From the NCBI GenBank assembly GCA_963789555.1, contig CAWBKY010000006.1, forward strand, positions 62,001 to 126,000: 64,000 nt of DNA, given 5' to 3'. The DNA comes from JACXTP01 sp963789555 (GTDB lineage: Archaea; Thermoplasmatota; Thermoplasmata; Methanomassiliicoccales; UBA472). Below, one piece after another: positions 21,158-31,174 of the stretch. Within the stretch, counting starts at the first letter, position 1, and every line of letters begins with the position of its first letter. The position numbers and the translations under genes were made by a program. Under the pieces are notes generated by a model, which had not been told where the DNA came from, searched no databases, and worked only from the letters and a program-made list of their open reading frames with translations.

Positions 21158-21708
21158 TAGTGGCCACCAGGAACCGCCGGGAGAAGAAACGCTTCGCGGT
21201 GGCACCGATGTAGACAAGCAACTAACTGCCAGCTCAACGAGGCCAGTCCAGCCCCAAGGGTGAACAGACCATTTCCTGCCAGGAGTAATCCCAATCGGAC
21301 CCGTTGCCGGTGATGAGCGCCATGAAGTAGACGATGGTGAAAGGGTTCAGAGCGGTGAGGACGAAGAACTGGAGGAAGATCGGCCTTCGCTCAGCTCGGA
21401 CCGCCCTCCTCATCCTTCCTGCCTTCTCAATTTCATGATGCCATATATCGCCCAGGGCGATGAGCGTGACACCGCTCACGATACGCAGCACGTCCTCGTA
21501 GGGCGTCAGGAATGGCCAGGACTGCGGACCCCGCCAGCACGGCCATGGCGGCGAAGGAGAGGTCCACGCATGGCAACGCCTAAGGCGGCGATCAGCCCTG
21601 GTCGCGAAGCCCTCGTTCCATCGCCAGGCTGATCAGGAGGACGGAGATGGCCCCGACCGGGATGGCTATGCCATATCCTGCCACCATGCCATCGACCAGG
21701 GCGCTCAT
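21102..21708 (-). CDS. LysE-family amino acid exporter (frameshifted)
   Basis: About 202 residues once breaks near 21605, 21530, 21270 and 21200 are corrected. It starts MSALVDGMVAGYGIAIPVGAIS, the RhtB/LysE N-terminal helix with its G-x-x-x-PG-x pattern (here IPVGAIS). A middle segment FFVLTALNPFTIVYFMALI is the family's N-P-x-x-x-x-F-x signature. The corrected C-terminus has a helix (ATIILGNIVVMALGVQVLLS). It would export small amino acids or related metabolites. It is convergent with the MMPL gene and its 3' end may overlap it. Confidence 0.75.
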
Positions 21709-21814
21709 CGAATCTCCTGCGGCGGGCATCATTCCCGTTCGGATAAATCCATCGCCCTGGCCTGGGCAAGTTTAACATATCGTCCAAGGACATGCCGCCC
21801 CCAGAGGAAGGTCC

Positions 21815-22390
21815 ATGAAGGTGGTGGCGTTCAACGGGAGCCCGCGCAGCAACGGGAACACGCATCAGGCATTGCAGATCGTACTGGACGAGCTGAAGGC
21901 AGAGGGCATCGAGGTCGAGCTGGTCAACATCGCGGACAAGCATCTCGAGCCCTGCCATGCCTGCGGTGCCTGCGGCCGCAACAAGGACCAGAGGTGCGTC
22001 TACGACAAGGACCGGTTGAACGAATGGGTGCAGCTCATGGCCAAGGCCGACGGCATCCTGCTCGGCTCGCCGGTCTACTTCGGCTCCATGTCCGCGCAGA
22101 TGAAGGCGCTGATCGACCGGGCCGGTTACGTGGCCCGGGCCAACGGGGACCTGTTCCAGCGCAAGGTCGGGGCCGCGGTCGCAGTGAATCGGCGCGCTGG
22201 CGCGCTGACCACCTTCGACCACATGAACCACTTCTTCCTCATCGGACAGATGATCGTCCCGGGCTCCAACTATTGGAACATCGTCAACGCCCTCAAACCG
22301 GGCGACATCCTGGCGGACGAGGAAGGCGTCCGCACCCTGAAGACCCTGGGAAAGAACATGGCTTGGTTGCTGCGGAAGGTAAGGCAGTGA
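21815..22390 (+). CDS. Iron-sulfur flavoprotein (NADPH-dependent FMN reductase family)
   Basis: Intact, 191 residues. It has the flavodoxin-like FMN loop FNGSPRSNGNTHQ at the start and LLGSPVYFGSMSAQMKALIDR in the middle. Between them is CHACGACGRNKDQRC, a compact CX2CX2CX7C motif that fits the 4Fe-4S site of archaeal iron-sulfur flavoproteins (Isf), so I expect FMN plus one 4Fe-4S cluster. Such proteins move electrons from ferredoxin to a range of acceptors. The stop overlaps the GTG start of cobO (GTGA), which suggests coupled translation and a possible role in reducing cob(II)alamin before adenosylation. Confidence 0.88.
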   Translation: MKVVAFNGSPRSNGNTHQALQIVLDELKAEGIEVELVNIADKHLEPCHACGACGRNKDQRCVYDKDRLNEWVQLMAKADGILLGSPVYFGSMSAQMKALIDRAGYVARANGDLFQRKVGAAVAVNRRAGALTTFDHMNHFFLIGQMIVPGSNYWNIVNALKPGDILADEEGVRTLKTLGKNMAWLLRKVRQ

Positions 22391-22924
22391 GGGAGGTCGG
22401 CGACGGGCCTGGGCTGGTCCAGGTCTACACCGGCGACGGCAAGGGCAAGACCACCGCCGCCCTCGGCCTGGCGCTGCGGGCGGTAGGTCATGGTTATCGC
22501 GTGCTCATCGTGCAGTTCATGAAGACCGGGGAGCCATATGGGGAGAGCCGTTCCTTCCATCACCTTCCCGGCCTGGAGCTGCGCTCCTTCGCCCGGTCGT
22601 GCCTCATCAACGCGGACCACCCGGAACCGGAGGACTTCCGGTTCGCCGAGGAGGCTTTGCAGTTCGTCAAGGAGAGGACCATGTCGAGGGAGTATGACGT
22701 GGTCATACTGGACGAGGTGAGCATCGCGGTCAAGTGGGGCCTGGTCGACCCGAAGCGCGTGGTGGATACTGGTCAAGGAAAGGCCTCCAGGCGTGGAGAT
22801 GGTGCTGACTGGCCGTTACGCCCCGCCTGAGTTCCTCGAGGTGGCCGACCTCATCACGGAGATGCGCAACGTGCGGCATCCCTACGAGAATGGAGTGCTC
22901 TCGCGGAAGGGCATAGACCGATGA
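22387..22924 (+). CDS. cobO: Cob(I)alamin adenosyltransferase, CobO type
   Basis: About 179 residues with one break near 22770. It starts with GTG and carries the P-loop VYTGDGKGKTTAALG, VLIVQFMKTG, a CobO-typical YDVVILDEVS (Walker B) and the C-terminal VEMVLTGRYAP with ITEMRNVRHPYENG. It transfers the adenosyl group from ATP to cob(I)alamin or cobyrinate a,c-diamide. It overlaps the iron-sulfur flavoprotein by four bases. No other cobamide gene is present except the metal importer, so salvage and de novo roles cannot be separated. Confidence 0.88.
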
Positions 22925-22991
22925 ACGCCTCCTCCGCGGCAATTTGACATCAATTTCAAATAGCGCCGCCTGCGTGATTCGTCAGGGTAAG

Positions 22992-23145
22992 ATGGTCGAG
23001 GTCAAGAAGGAGTCCAAGTGCCAGATCTGCGACAGCTACAACATGAAGGGCATGTGGCAGTGCGAGTGCGGCGTCGATGAACGTCTCCAAGAACGTCAAG
23101 TGCTGGAAGTGCGGACTGCCGCGCGATGACGCGAACCCATCCTGA
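22992..23145 (+). CDS. Small zinc-ribbon protein (frameshifted)
   Basis: About 50 residues: MVEVKKESKCQICDS, a second pair CECG, a break near 23075, then VKCWKCGLPRDDANPS. The Cys pairs CQIC, CECG and CWKC suggest one or two zinc knuckles, as in small archaeal nucleic acid-binding or scaffold proteins. It sits 67 bases behind cobO on the same strand. I do not recognise a named family and infer only metal binding. Confidence 0.5.
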
Positions 23146-23158
23146 GTTCCTTTCAGAT

Positions 23159-23437
23159 TCAGAGTGCGAGCTGTTTCCTCAGCTCGGCCATGTCGATGTT
23201 CAGCTGAGCGACGTCGGCCAATGTCGAGACCAGGTTGGTCTGCACGGTTATCTGCGCCCCGCGGAAGAGGCGTCTTCTTGATCTCCAGCTCCCTGGCGAT
23301 CCCTTCTCCACCTCGACGATCAAGGAATTTATCTTCCAGGTGCTGGGGTCCAGGTTGCAGGCCGAGACCACCCCGATGTCCTTGCCGTCCTTGGTTATGA
23401 CCCTTTTGATGTCCACTAGGTCCAACTCTACCGTCAT
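23159..23437 (-). CDS. PRC-barrel domain protein
   Basis: About 92 residues with one break near 23290. The pattern IKRVITKDGKDIGVVSACNLDPSTWKI, then INSLIVEVEKG…LEIKKTPLPRGAQITV, is the beta-rich PRC-barrel of small stand-alone archaeal proteins, followed by a short amphipathic helix (VAQLNIDMAELRKQL). Such proteins are thought to be adaptor or RNA-linked modules, but their role in archaea is unclear. It is convergent with the zinc-ribbon gene. Confidence 0.6.
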   Translation of the reverse strand: MTVELDLVDIKRVITKDGKDIGVVSACNLDPSTWKINSLIVEVEKGSPGSWRSRRRLFRGAQITVQTNLVSTLADVAQLNIDMAELRKQLAL

Positions 23438-23585
23438 CTATGCATCCCATCCTATCCCCCGGTCCGGAACGACCCGACCCGAAGGCCCGAGATAGATAAT
23501 GACGCACTAGATAAAATTGGTTTCGATTTTTCTCTCGCTCTGTCATAATAATCGTTAATAATCCATCTTGGGATATTACCCTGAG

Positions 23586-25461
23586 ATGAGAGAAGGAAAC
23601 GGGCGACTGGCGGGAGCAGTACAAGCAAAAGCGGTGCACCGCCCAGGAGGCCGTCCAGCACATACGAAGAGGGAACACGGTGTTCATCGGCACCGCCTGC
23701 GGCGAGCCCCAGGCCCTGGTCAAGGCCATGATCGACGACGCCGATTACCTGGCGGACAACGAGATCGTCCAGGTCCTCTCATTGGGCCTCACGCCATACA
23801 CCGAGAGGCGCTTCACCGAGCAGTTCCGGCTCAACGCCCTCTTCATCGGTCCGAACGTGCGGGAGGCGGTGAACGAGGGTCGGGCGGATTACACCCCCAT
23901 CTACCTTTCGGAGATCGAGCGCCTCTTCCAGGACGGAAACATCACCATCGAGGTGGCCTTGGTGCAGGTCGCCCCCCCGGACGCGCATGGCTATTGCTCC
24001 CTGGGCGTCAGCGTCGACGTCACCAAGAGCGCCGCGGAGAACGCGGACATCGTCATCGCCGAGGTGAACCCCAACATGCCGCGCACCAAAGGGGACGCCT
24101 TGCTCCATGTCAGCGAGATCGACTATCTGGTGGAGAGCGACGAGCCTATCCTGGAATGGGCCCAGGAGCGGGAGGAGGACCCGGAGGTGCTGGCCCGCAT
24201 CGGTCGGCACCTGAGCGAGCTGGTGGAGGACGGCTCGACGCTTGCAGGTGGGATATGGCACCACCCCCAACGCGGTACTTGCGCTATCTTGGGGAACAAG
24301 AAGGACCTGGGCGTGCACACCGAGATGTTCTCCGACAGCATCATGGACCTGGTCGATGCCGGTGTCATCACCGGCAAGCGCAAGACCCTGCATCGGGGCA
24401 AGATCGTGGCCTCCTTCATCATCGGCACGCGCCGCCTCTATGACTGGGTCAACGACAACGACCTGATCGAGATGCACCCCTCCGCCTACACGAACGACCC
24501 CTATGTCATCAGTCGGAACGATGACATGATCGCCATCAATTCCGCCTTGGAGGTCGACCTCACCGGGCAGGTCTGCGCCGACCAGCTGGGCCACCGCTTC
24601 TTCTCCGGTCTGGGCGGGCAGGTGGACTTCATGCGCGGCGCCGCCCGCTCGCGCGGCGGCAAGCCGATCATCGCCCTCCCGTCCACGGCGCAGAACGGCA
24701 CCATCTCCCGCATATCCCCCCACCTGGAGGAGGGGGCGGGCGTGACCACGCCCCGAGGCGACACCCACTATGTGGTGACGGAGTACGGCGTGGCCGAGCT
24801 GCATGGCAAGAGCATAATGCAGCGCGCCTTGGCGCTGATCAACATCGCCCATCCCAAGTTCCGCGACGAGCTGCTCGCCCACGCCAAGGCGTTGCGCCTC
24901 ATCTACCAGGACGTCTCGGACACCGCCTTCAAGGTCACATATCCGGAGCAGTATGAGAGCGTGGCCCGCCTGGGGGAGATGGTGGTGTACTTCCGCCCGG
25001 CCCGCGCCACCGACGAACCGCTGCTCCACGAGCTGTTCTACTCCTTCAGCGACCTCACCGTCTACCAGCGCTACATGGCCCCGAAGAAGCGATTCTCCCA
25101 TCTGGAGCTGCAGTCCGTGGTCAACGTGGACTATTACACCCGGATGACCCTCATCGCCTTCATCAAGGAGAAGGACGTCTGGCGCGCCATCGGCCTGTGC
25201 ACCTGGGACCTGGACAAGGAGAGCAACAGCGCCGAGGTGGCGTTCATCGTGGGGGACCGCTGGCAGGGCCGGGGCGTGGGCAGCCATCTGATGGAGCAGA
25301 TGGTGCGCATCGGGCGGGACAAGTCGTTGAAGTACTTCACCGCCGAGACGTTGGTGGAGAACAACCGCATGCTCGAGCTGTTCTACCGCACCGGGCACAA
25401 GGTGGAGACCCGCCTGGTCGAGGACACCTACCTGGTCAAGATGGACATCTGGTCCAAGTGA
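23586..25461 (+). CDS. CoA-transferase/acetyl-CoA hydrolase fused to GNAT acetyltransferase
   Basis: About 625 residues. Residues 1 to about 455 are an acetyl-CoA hydrolase/transferase (4-hydroxybutyrate CoA-transferase-like) domain, with VAPPDAHGYCSLGVSVD, HRFFSGLGGQVDFMRGA, STAQNGTISRI and VVTEYGVAELHGKS. The last ~150 residues are a GNAT domain with AEVAFIVGDRWQGRGVGSHL (the acetyl-CoA loop) and LVENNRMLELFYRTG. One frame break near 23595 affects only the first codons; the start at 23586 is my choice. Fused proteins of this kind are known, and the GNAT part may acetylate the enzyme itself or a partner. It probably exchanges CoA between short-chain acids. It is convergent with an APC permease two bases away. 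Confidence 0.85.
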
Positions 25462-25463
25462 GA

Positions 25464-26706
25464 TCAGGCGCGTGATGCCTCTCCTCCTTTTCGAGATCCA
25501 GTACCAGGCCAATATGGCGACCAGGGCGACCATCCCTAGGACCCATGCGTTGCGGTCCAGGAACACCATGAGGGACAGGCATGTCGCCAGGCCCAACCAG
25601 GGAAAGGCCCGGGCGTACAACGGGGCCTTCATCCGGATGGCGGACCAGTTCACCAGCGCGTAGTAGATCAGCGAGGCGAAGTTGGACACCGCCGCGGCGA
25701 AAAGGATGCTGGACGATAGGGAGAGCAAGGTCATGAGGGCGCCGAAGATGAGGACGGCGATGTAAGGGGAGCCGGTGCGGGGATGCACCGTCACCAGCCG
25801 GGAGGGCAGGTCCCCGTTCCGGGCCATGGCGAAGGAGATCCGTCGAAACCCCAAGAGGGTGGTGAGCAGGACGCTCAATGTCGCGGCCAAGGCGGCGACC
25901 GTCACCAACCTCCCCATGAACTGCCCCTCCACCAATGCCGCCTCCGTCAGTGGCGAGTCGGAGGCGCCCAGGGCATCGGTGCCGATCAGACCGATGGCGG
26001 TGGCCGCCACCAGGAGATAGATGGCCGTGGAGGCGACCAGCGAGAGGATTATGGCCTTGGGGACGGTGCGCTGCGGGTCCTTGACCTCCTCGCTCAACAT
26101 GGCCACCCGGCCGAACCCGGAGAAGGCGAAGAATATCAGGGCGGCCCCTTCCATCACCCCCAAGGGGCCATTGGGCGCGAACGGGGAGAAATTGCCCATA
26201 TCGATCAGGAACAGTCCGCCAGGACGAAGAGCACCAGAACGCCGACCTTGAACAATACCAAGCATATCATTGAACCGGGCCGATCCCTTCAGATCCCCAA
26301 AGGTTGAGCCCGGTCACCCCGATGCAGGACATGGCCGCCAGTGCGTTCAAGGGGCAATGGGATGAACAGCGCCAGATACCCCGCCAGTCCGATGGCGACC
26401 GCCGCCCCCGAGGCGATGTTGGAGATGAGCCACATCCAGCCGGAGACGAAGCCCCCCAGGGGCGAGACGAGCTCATGGGCGAACTCATAGCCCCCACCCT
26501 CCTTCGGTATCCGCGTGGCGAGCTCGGCGAAGCTCATGGCGGTGAGGGCGGAGACCAGTGCCCCTATGAGCAGGGATACGAGCAGGGCGGGGCCGGACAG
26601 GCTGGCCGATACGCCGATGACCACGAAGATGCCGGCCCCCACGATGGCCCCCACCCCGATGGCGAAGGCATCGAACAGGCCCGAGTGAGCGCCTCAGCTC
26701 CACCAT
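25464..26706 (-). CDS. APC-family amino acid permease
   Basis: About 410 residues after breaks near 26680, 26330, 26230 and 25480. It starts MVELRRSLGLFDAFAIG, followed by the first helix GVGAIVGAGIFVVIGV, the G-x-G-I-F substrate-site motif of the APC superfamily. It continues with LATRIPKEGGGYEFAHELV, GAALIFFAFSGFGRVAMLSEE (the TM6 unwound region), KDPQRTVPKAII, and helices to the C-terminus, which the corrected frame ends near GEASRA. It imports amino acids or amines by cation symport. A long open frame continues antisense through the neighbouring CoA-transferase, but I regard that as an artefact of GC-rich codons. Confidence 0.82.
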
Positions 26707-26765
26707 GGGACGAATTATTGTAGAAGGACCCCTTATTTCCATTTCACCGTTCGGTTTGGAGAACC

Positions 26766-29391
26766 TCAGCGCAGCATCATCAGGCGTTGGTCGATGGGGT
26801 CCTGGAACGACGTCTCGGACATGAGCTTCTCGGAGAAGCGGAACTTGCCCACCGGGGCGAATATCTCGAAACGGGCGCCGCAGCCTGGCGCTCCCGTCTC
26901 CTTGATGTCCAGGCCGGTGATGTGCAGGATCTCGCGGATGAAGTGCAGGCCATGCCCCGACCGGCCCTTATGGCCCCAATCGAAGATGCGCTCCTTCTCC
27001 AGCTCGGAGATGCCATTGCCGTCGTCCTCGTAGATGATGCGAACGCCCTCGTCCGTCATCTCATAGGTCAATGAGACGAACGTCACGTGCCCGCCGTGCT
27101 TGACCGAGTTCTCGATGAGGTTCTTGACCACCGAGCCGATCATGGGGTCGGCGAACAGCTCCAGACCGCCCAGCTCGCACCCTTGCTTGGCGCCCTTCAG
27201 GTCCGCCTCGTCCACCGCCGTCTCCCAGATGTCCCGCACATGGAACCAGGAGGGTTCGGCGGTCCCGAGCGCCTGATATTGGCGGGTGAAGACCATCTGC
27301 TCCTGGATGTGGTTCATGGCATGGTGCGCCTTCTTGAGATAGTCGGCCACCTTCGGGTCCACGTTGTACTTCTCGGCGAACTGCATGTAGCTGGAGAGCA
27401 CCGTCACCATGTTGAGCACGTCGTGCCTGGTGACATCGCCGAGCAGCGATATCTTCCGGTTCGCCAATGCGCATCGACTCCTCGGCCTTCCTCCTCTCGG
27501 TCACGTCGCGGGCGATTATCTGCACGCCCATCACCCGACCGCCCTCGCGCATGATGGCGCTGTTCACGTCCAGGATACGGCTCTCGCCGTCGCGGCGCCG
27601 CACCTCGATCTCATAGTTGGTGCGGTCGGTCTCGCCCATCATCTTGGCCATCATGGCCTTGCGGCCGATCGGGGCGGACTCGGGCGGCAGGTAGTCGAAG
27701 ATGTTGGTGGACATGACCTCGTCCTCCGACCAGCCCAGGAATGATCTCGGTGGCCTTGTTCATGGAGGTGATGCGCCCGGCCACGTCTATGGTCAGCACC
27801 AGCTCCGCCGCGCTCTCGATGATGTGCCGGCTGCGCTGTTCCGCCCGCCATATGGCCTCCTGCGCCTCCATCTGAGGGGTGATGTCCTCCACCATGCGCA
27901 GGAACATCCTCTCCCCGCTCGGGTCGTTCTTGACCACGGAGACCTTGAGGCGGCCATGGAACATGGACCCGTCCTTGCGGATGTAGCGCTTGGTGACCTC
28001 GTAGTTGTCGGTCTCACCCCGCAGAAGGCTCTCGTGCATGCTCTGGTCGTTCCATACGTCCTCGGGATGGACGAACTGCGGTGGACGGAGCTGCCTCAGC
28101 TCCTCGTTGCTGTACCCGTACATGCGCTGGGCCGCCTGGTTGGTGAAGATCACCCGTCCCTCCGCGTCGCACAGCGCCATGCCCATGGTGCTCGCCTCGA
28201 TGATGGAGCGCATCAGGCTCTGGTTCTCGCGCAGGTACTGCTCCTGCCTCTTCGATTCCGTGAGGTCGGTGAGGATGCCCTGGAAATGACTGACGCTGCC
28301 GTCCGAGGCCTTGCGCACATAGGTCTCGTCCCGTATGTATCTCAGGTCGCCCCGACCTGGTGACGATGCGGTACTCCTGGATGAACATGGGGGTGTCACA
28401 TTCGAGGAACCGCCTCAGCTCGCATCGGACCCGTCTCCCGGTCCTCCGGATGGACCAGGTCCGTGAATGACATTTTGCCGGAGGTCAGCTCCGCCGCCTT
28501 GTACCCGTAGCGCTCCACGTTGTCCGAGACATAGGCCACCGACCATTGCGGGTCCGCCCGCCATACCATGGCCACCGTGCCGCTGTGGTCCAAGATGGAC
28601 TCCAGCTCGTCCGGTCCCACCGAGGTGGGTGGCAACGTCTTCTGGGGGATATGCCGGAAGGCCATCACCCGACCGATGAGCTTGCCCTCCTGTATCAATG
28701 GGTTCGAGGAGACGGCGATGATCCGCCCGTCCTTCATGATGATGGAGCCGATGTCCGGCCTCATGGGGTCGGTGCGCACCTCCATGAAGAAGGAGAACAG
28801 CGCCTCGGGCTTGGTCACCTTGGTGAGCATGGGTTGAAGGTAGGCCATCTGACCGACCTTCATCTGGGCCTCCTCCAGGCCCCAGAGCTCGAGCAGGCGA
28901 TGGTTGTGCATGACCAGTCCGCCGTCCAGGCCTATGGCTATGACCCCGATGGGGAGGCTCTCTATGGTGGACCGGAGCACGGCCATGGGGTCGCGGTTCC
29001 TTAGGCCGCCATCCCGGGCGCAGGCCAGGTTGGCCACGGCCTCGCGCAGCTCCACGAAAACCGCGCGGGACCCCGCCTTCTTCTGGATGTAGGCGTCGGC
29101 GCCGGCCTGGAGCGGGTCGGACTCGACCTCCTCCTTGCCCCTGGCGGTGAACATGATGAAAGGGGTGGTGTTGCCATGGCCTCGGAGCTCGCGCAGCACC
29201 TCGATGCCGTTCTTCCTCGGCATCTGGTAATCGCAGATGATGACGTCGAAGCTTTCCTTCTCCAGGCGCTCGACGGCCTTGACGCTGTTGGCCTCCGTCA
29301 CCACCTCGATGTCCCCGCCGTCCTCCAGGATCTCCTTGATGAGGTCCAGCATCGATTCCTCGTCGTCAATGAAGATGACCTTGGCTGGCAT
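26766..29391 (-). CDS. Receiver-PAS histidine kinase (frameshifted)
   Basis: About 870 residues. Residues 1-120 are a response-regulator receiver: MPAKVIFIDDEESMLDLI, the phospho-Asp in VIICDYQMPRKNG, and FTARGKEE. Several PAS domains follow (IESLPIGVIAIGLDGGLVM, then WSVAYVSDNVERYGY, GMALCDAEGRVIFTNQAAQ, then LVLTIDVAGRITSMNKATE). The kinase core has the H-box GDVTRHDVLNMVTVL and the ATPase boxes LIENSVKHG, YEDDGNGI and GHGLHFIREIL. Breaks lie near 28400, 28345, 27735 and 27465. A stand-alone receiver with PAS sensors fits a ligand- or redox-sensing kinase. It lies just downstream of the archaellum operon, but has its own TATA (GTTTATAATC on the minus strand). Confidence 0.82.
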
Positions 29392-29488
29392 GACCGTTCG
29401 TACCTGATTGCATTGAGCGCGCTCCAGATTATAAACGGTGCCTGCCTGGATACCATTTTTGATAAGCAAGGTGGAATTAATGTCGGCC

Positions 29489-31165
29489 TCAGACGAAGAG
29501 GGACTTGGTCATCAGCTGCACCACGTAACCGGCCGCCGCGCCCACCCAGACCATGACCACGAAGTGGATGCCCGCGGTGGCCAGGTGGCCGCCTTTGACC
29601 AAGGGCAGCATGATGGAGGAGAACAAGGCATGGATGAGGATGACGCCCACCACCATGTTGGTCAGCAGCTCGATGTTGTAGGAGGCGTTGAAGATGTTGT
29701 TCAGGAATCCGCCGGTGGCGATGCTGCTGGTATCGCCGGCCAGGTTGCTCACCACATCGCTCATGTACTCGGTGATGCCCACGGTGATCCACATGGTGAA
29801 GGCCAAGGCGATCATGATCCCGTAGAGCACGCCGACGAAGCTCGAGCTTATGGAGATGCGCTTCTTGCGGATGGCCAGGATCTTGAAGAGGTTGTTGCTG
29901 ATGAACAGGCTGGTCTCCTCCGGCTTGGAACCGGAGAGGACGCACTGGGTGTACATGCCGCTGAACTTCTTGATCATGTTGCTGCTGGTCTCGGCGGAGA
30001 AATGGCCCCAGGAATCGGTGGGACTGATGTGCATGGCCAGACGCTTCGACAGGTTCTGCACCGCCGAGGTCAATGGCCCGAACTTGTGTATGGCCAGGTT
30101 CTTCACCGCGCCAGGCATGGTCTGGCCGCTGACCGAGCACGAACGGCCCAAGGAACGGATGAACGCCCCGAATATCTCGTCGCGCTTCTCGATCTTCTTC
30201 TCCTCGCGCATGATCATGATGCCCGGGATGAGCACTGGCAGGCAGACCGTGGCGGCGAACAGCATCAAAGGTATGTCCAGCGGGCTGAGCAGGTAGTACA
30301 GGCCCACCATGCCCAGGACGGCGATGACCACCGCGATGATCATCATGCGGTCCCTCTCGGTGAGGAGCCCCGCCTTATATTTCTGGCGGAGGGGGTACCA
30401 TATATCGTCCTTGGGCACCTTAGATAGGATCAGATATACGAATGCCCCCTCCATTATCATAAAGCCGATCACGATGCCGTAGATCAGCGTGTCCGCCGTC
30501 TGGGAGCCCAGCAGCGGGATGATGGACACGAAGACGCAGATGAAGATCAGGGCGGTGATGGCGCCGCTGAAGATCTCCTTGACGAAGTCCACGTCCTTCA
30601 GGCTGCCCTCGCACTTGAGCACGTACTCGTCCATCATGACGTCGTGCTCGTTCTTCATGAAACGGTCCAGCTTCTCCCCGATGTCCACCGCGTGCCCTAG
30701 CCTGGAGAAGAAGTCGTTCTCCATGCGGCTCGGTGTGTGCGAGGCGATGAAGCGGCAGGCCTCCGCCACCGAGACGTTGTAGTACTTCATCAGGCGGAAG
30801 ATCTTCATGGAGTCCTTGGCCAGCGGGCCATACTCCCTCTTCTGGGCCATGATGAAGAACACCTTGTCGAAGGGCATGTCCGAGGTGGACAGCGCGGCCA
30901 GCTCGGTGACGTACAGCGGCATGCTGCGGTCGATCTTGATGCGCCGGCTCGACGCCGAGACCCAAGGCCAGATGATGATGACCGCCACCAGGAAGTAGAA
31001 CATGGCGAACATGGCGATGAGGGTGAGCTGGTCCAGCAGCGGCCCGATGGTGAACCACATCAGCGCTGGCAATGCGATGCCGCACATGGTGATGGTCAGC
31101 GCCAGAAGCATCAGGTACTTCTTCCGGGGCATGTCCATGGTCTGCAGAGCCTGTCCGTACTTCAT
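29489..31165 (-). CDS. flaJ: Archaellum platform protein FlaJ/ArlJ
   Basis: Intact, about 558 residues. It is the polytopic membrane platform on which the archaellum filament is built. It resembles the TadB/T2SF family, with two cytoplasmic helical domains (around residues 85-210 and 310-430) and clusters of helices on both sides (LMLLALTITMCGIALPALM; VISIIPLLGS-type and later LYGIMIALAFTMWITVGI). Signature lines include MPLYVTELAALSTSDMPFDKVF and SRLGHAVDIGEKLDRF. I use ATG at 31165; a GTG at 31171 is in frame. Only nine bases separate it from flaI. Confidence 0.9.
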   Translation of the reverse strand: MKYGQALQTMDMPRKKYLMLLALTITMCGIALPALMWFTIGPLLDQLTLIAMFAMFYFLVAVIIIWPWVSASSRRIKIDRSMPLYVTELAALSTSDMPFDKVFFIMAQKREYGPLAKDSMKIFRLMKYYNVSVAEACRFIASHTPSRMENDFFSRLGHAVDIGEKLDRFMKNEHDVMMDEYVLKCEGSLKDVDFVKEIFSGAITALIFICVFVSIIPLLGSQTADTLIYGIVIGFMIMEGAFVYLILSKVPKDDIWYPLRQKYKAGLLTERDRMMIIAVVIAVLGMVGLYYLLSPLDIPLMLFAATVCLPVLIPGIMIMREEKKIEKRDEIFGAFIRSLGRSCSVSGQTMPGAVKNLAIHKFGPLTSAVQNLSKRLAMHISPTDSWGHFSAETSSNMIKKFSGMYTQCVLSGSKPEETSLFISNNLFKILAIRKKRISISSSFVGVLYGIMIALAFTMWITVGITEYMSDVVSNLAGDTSSIATGGFLNNIFNASYNIELLTNMVVGVILIHALFSSIMLPLVKGGHLATAGIHFVVMVWVGAAAGYVVQLMTKSLFV

Positions 31166-31174
31166 CCTCACACC

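Noticed and set aside
23779..25463. Long minus-strand open frame opposite the CoA-transferase/GNAT gene
   Set aside because: It continues the permease frame only because GC-rich antisense codons lack stops; it has no family pattern and overlaps an intact gene.
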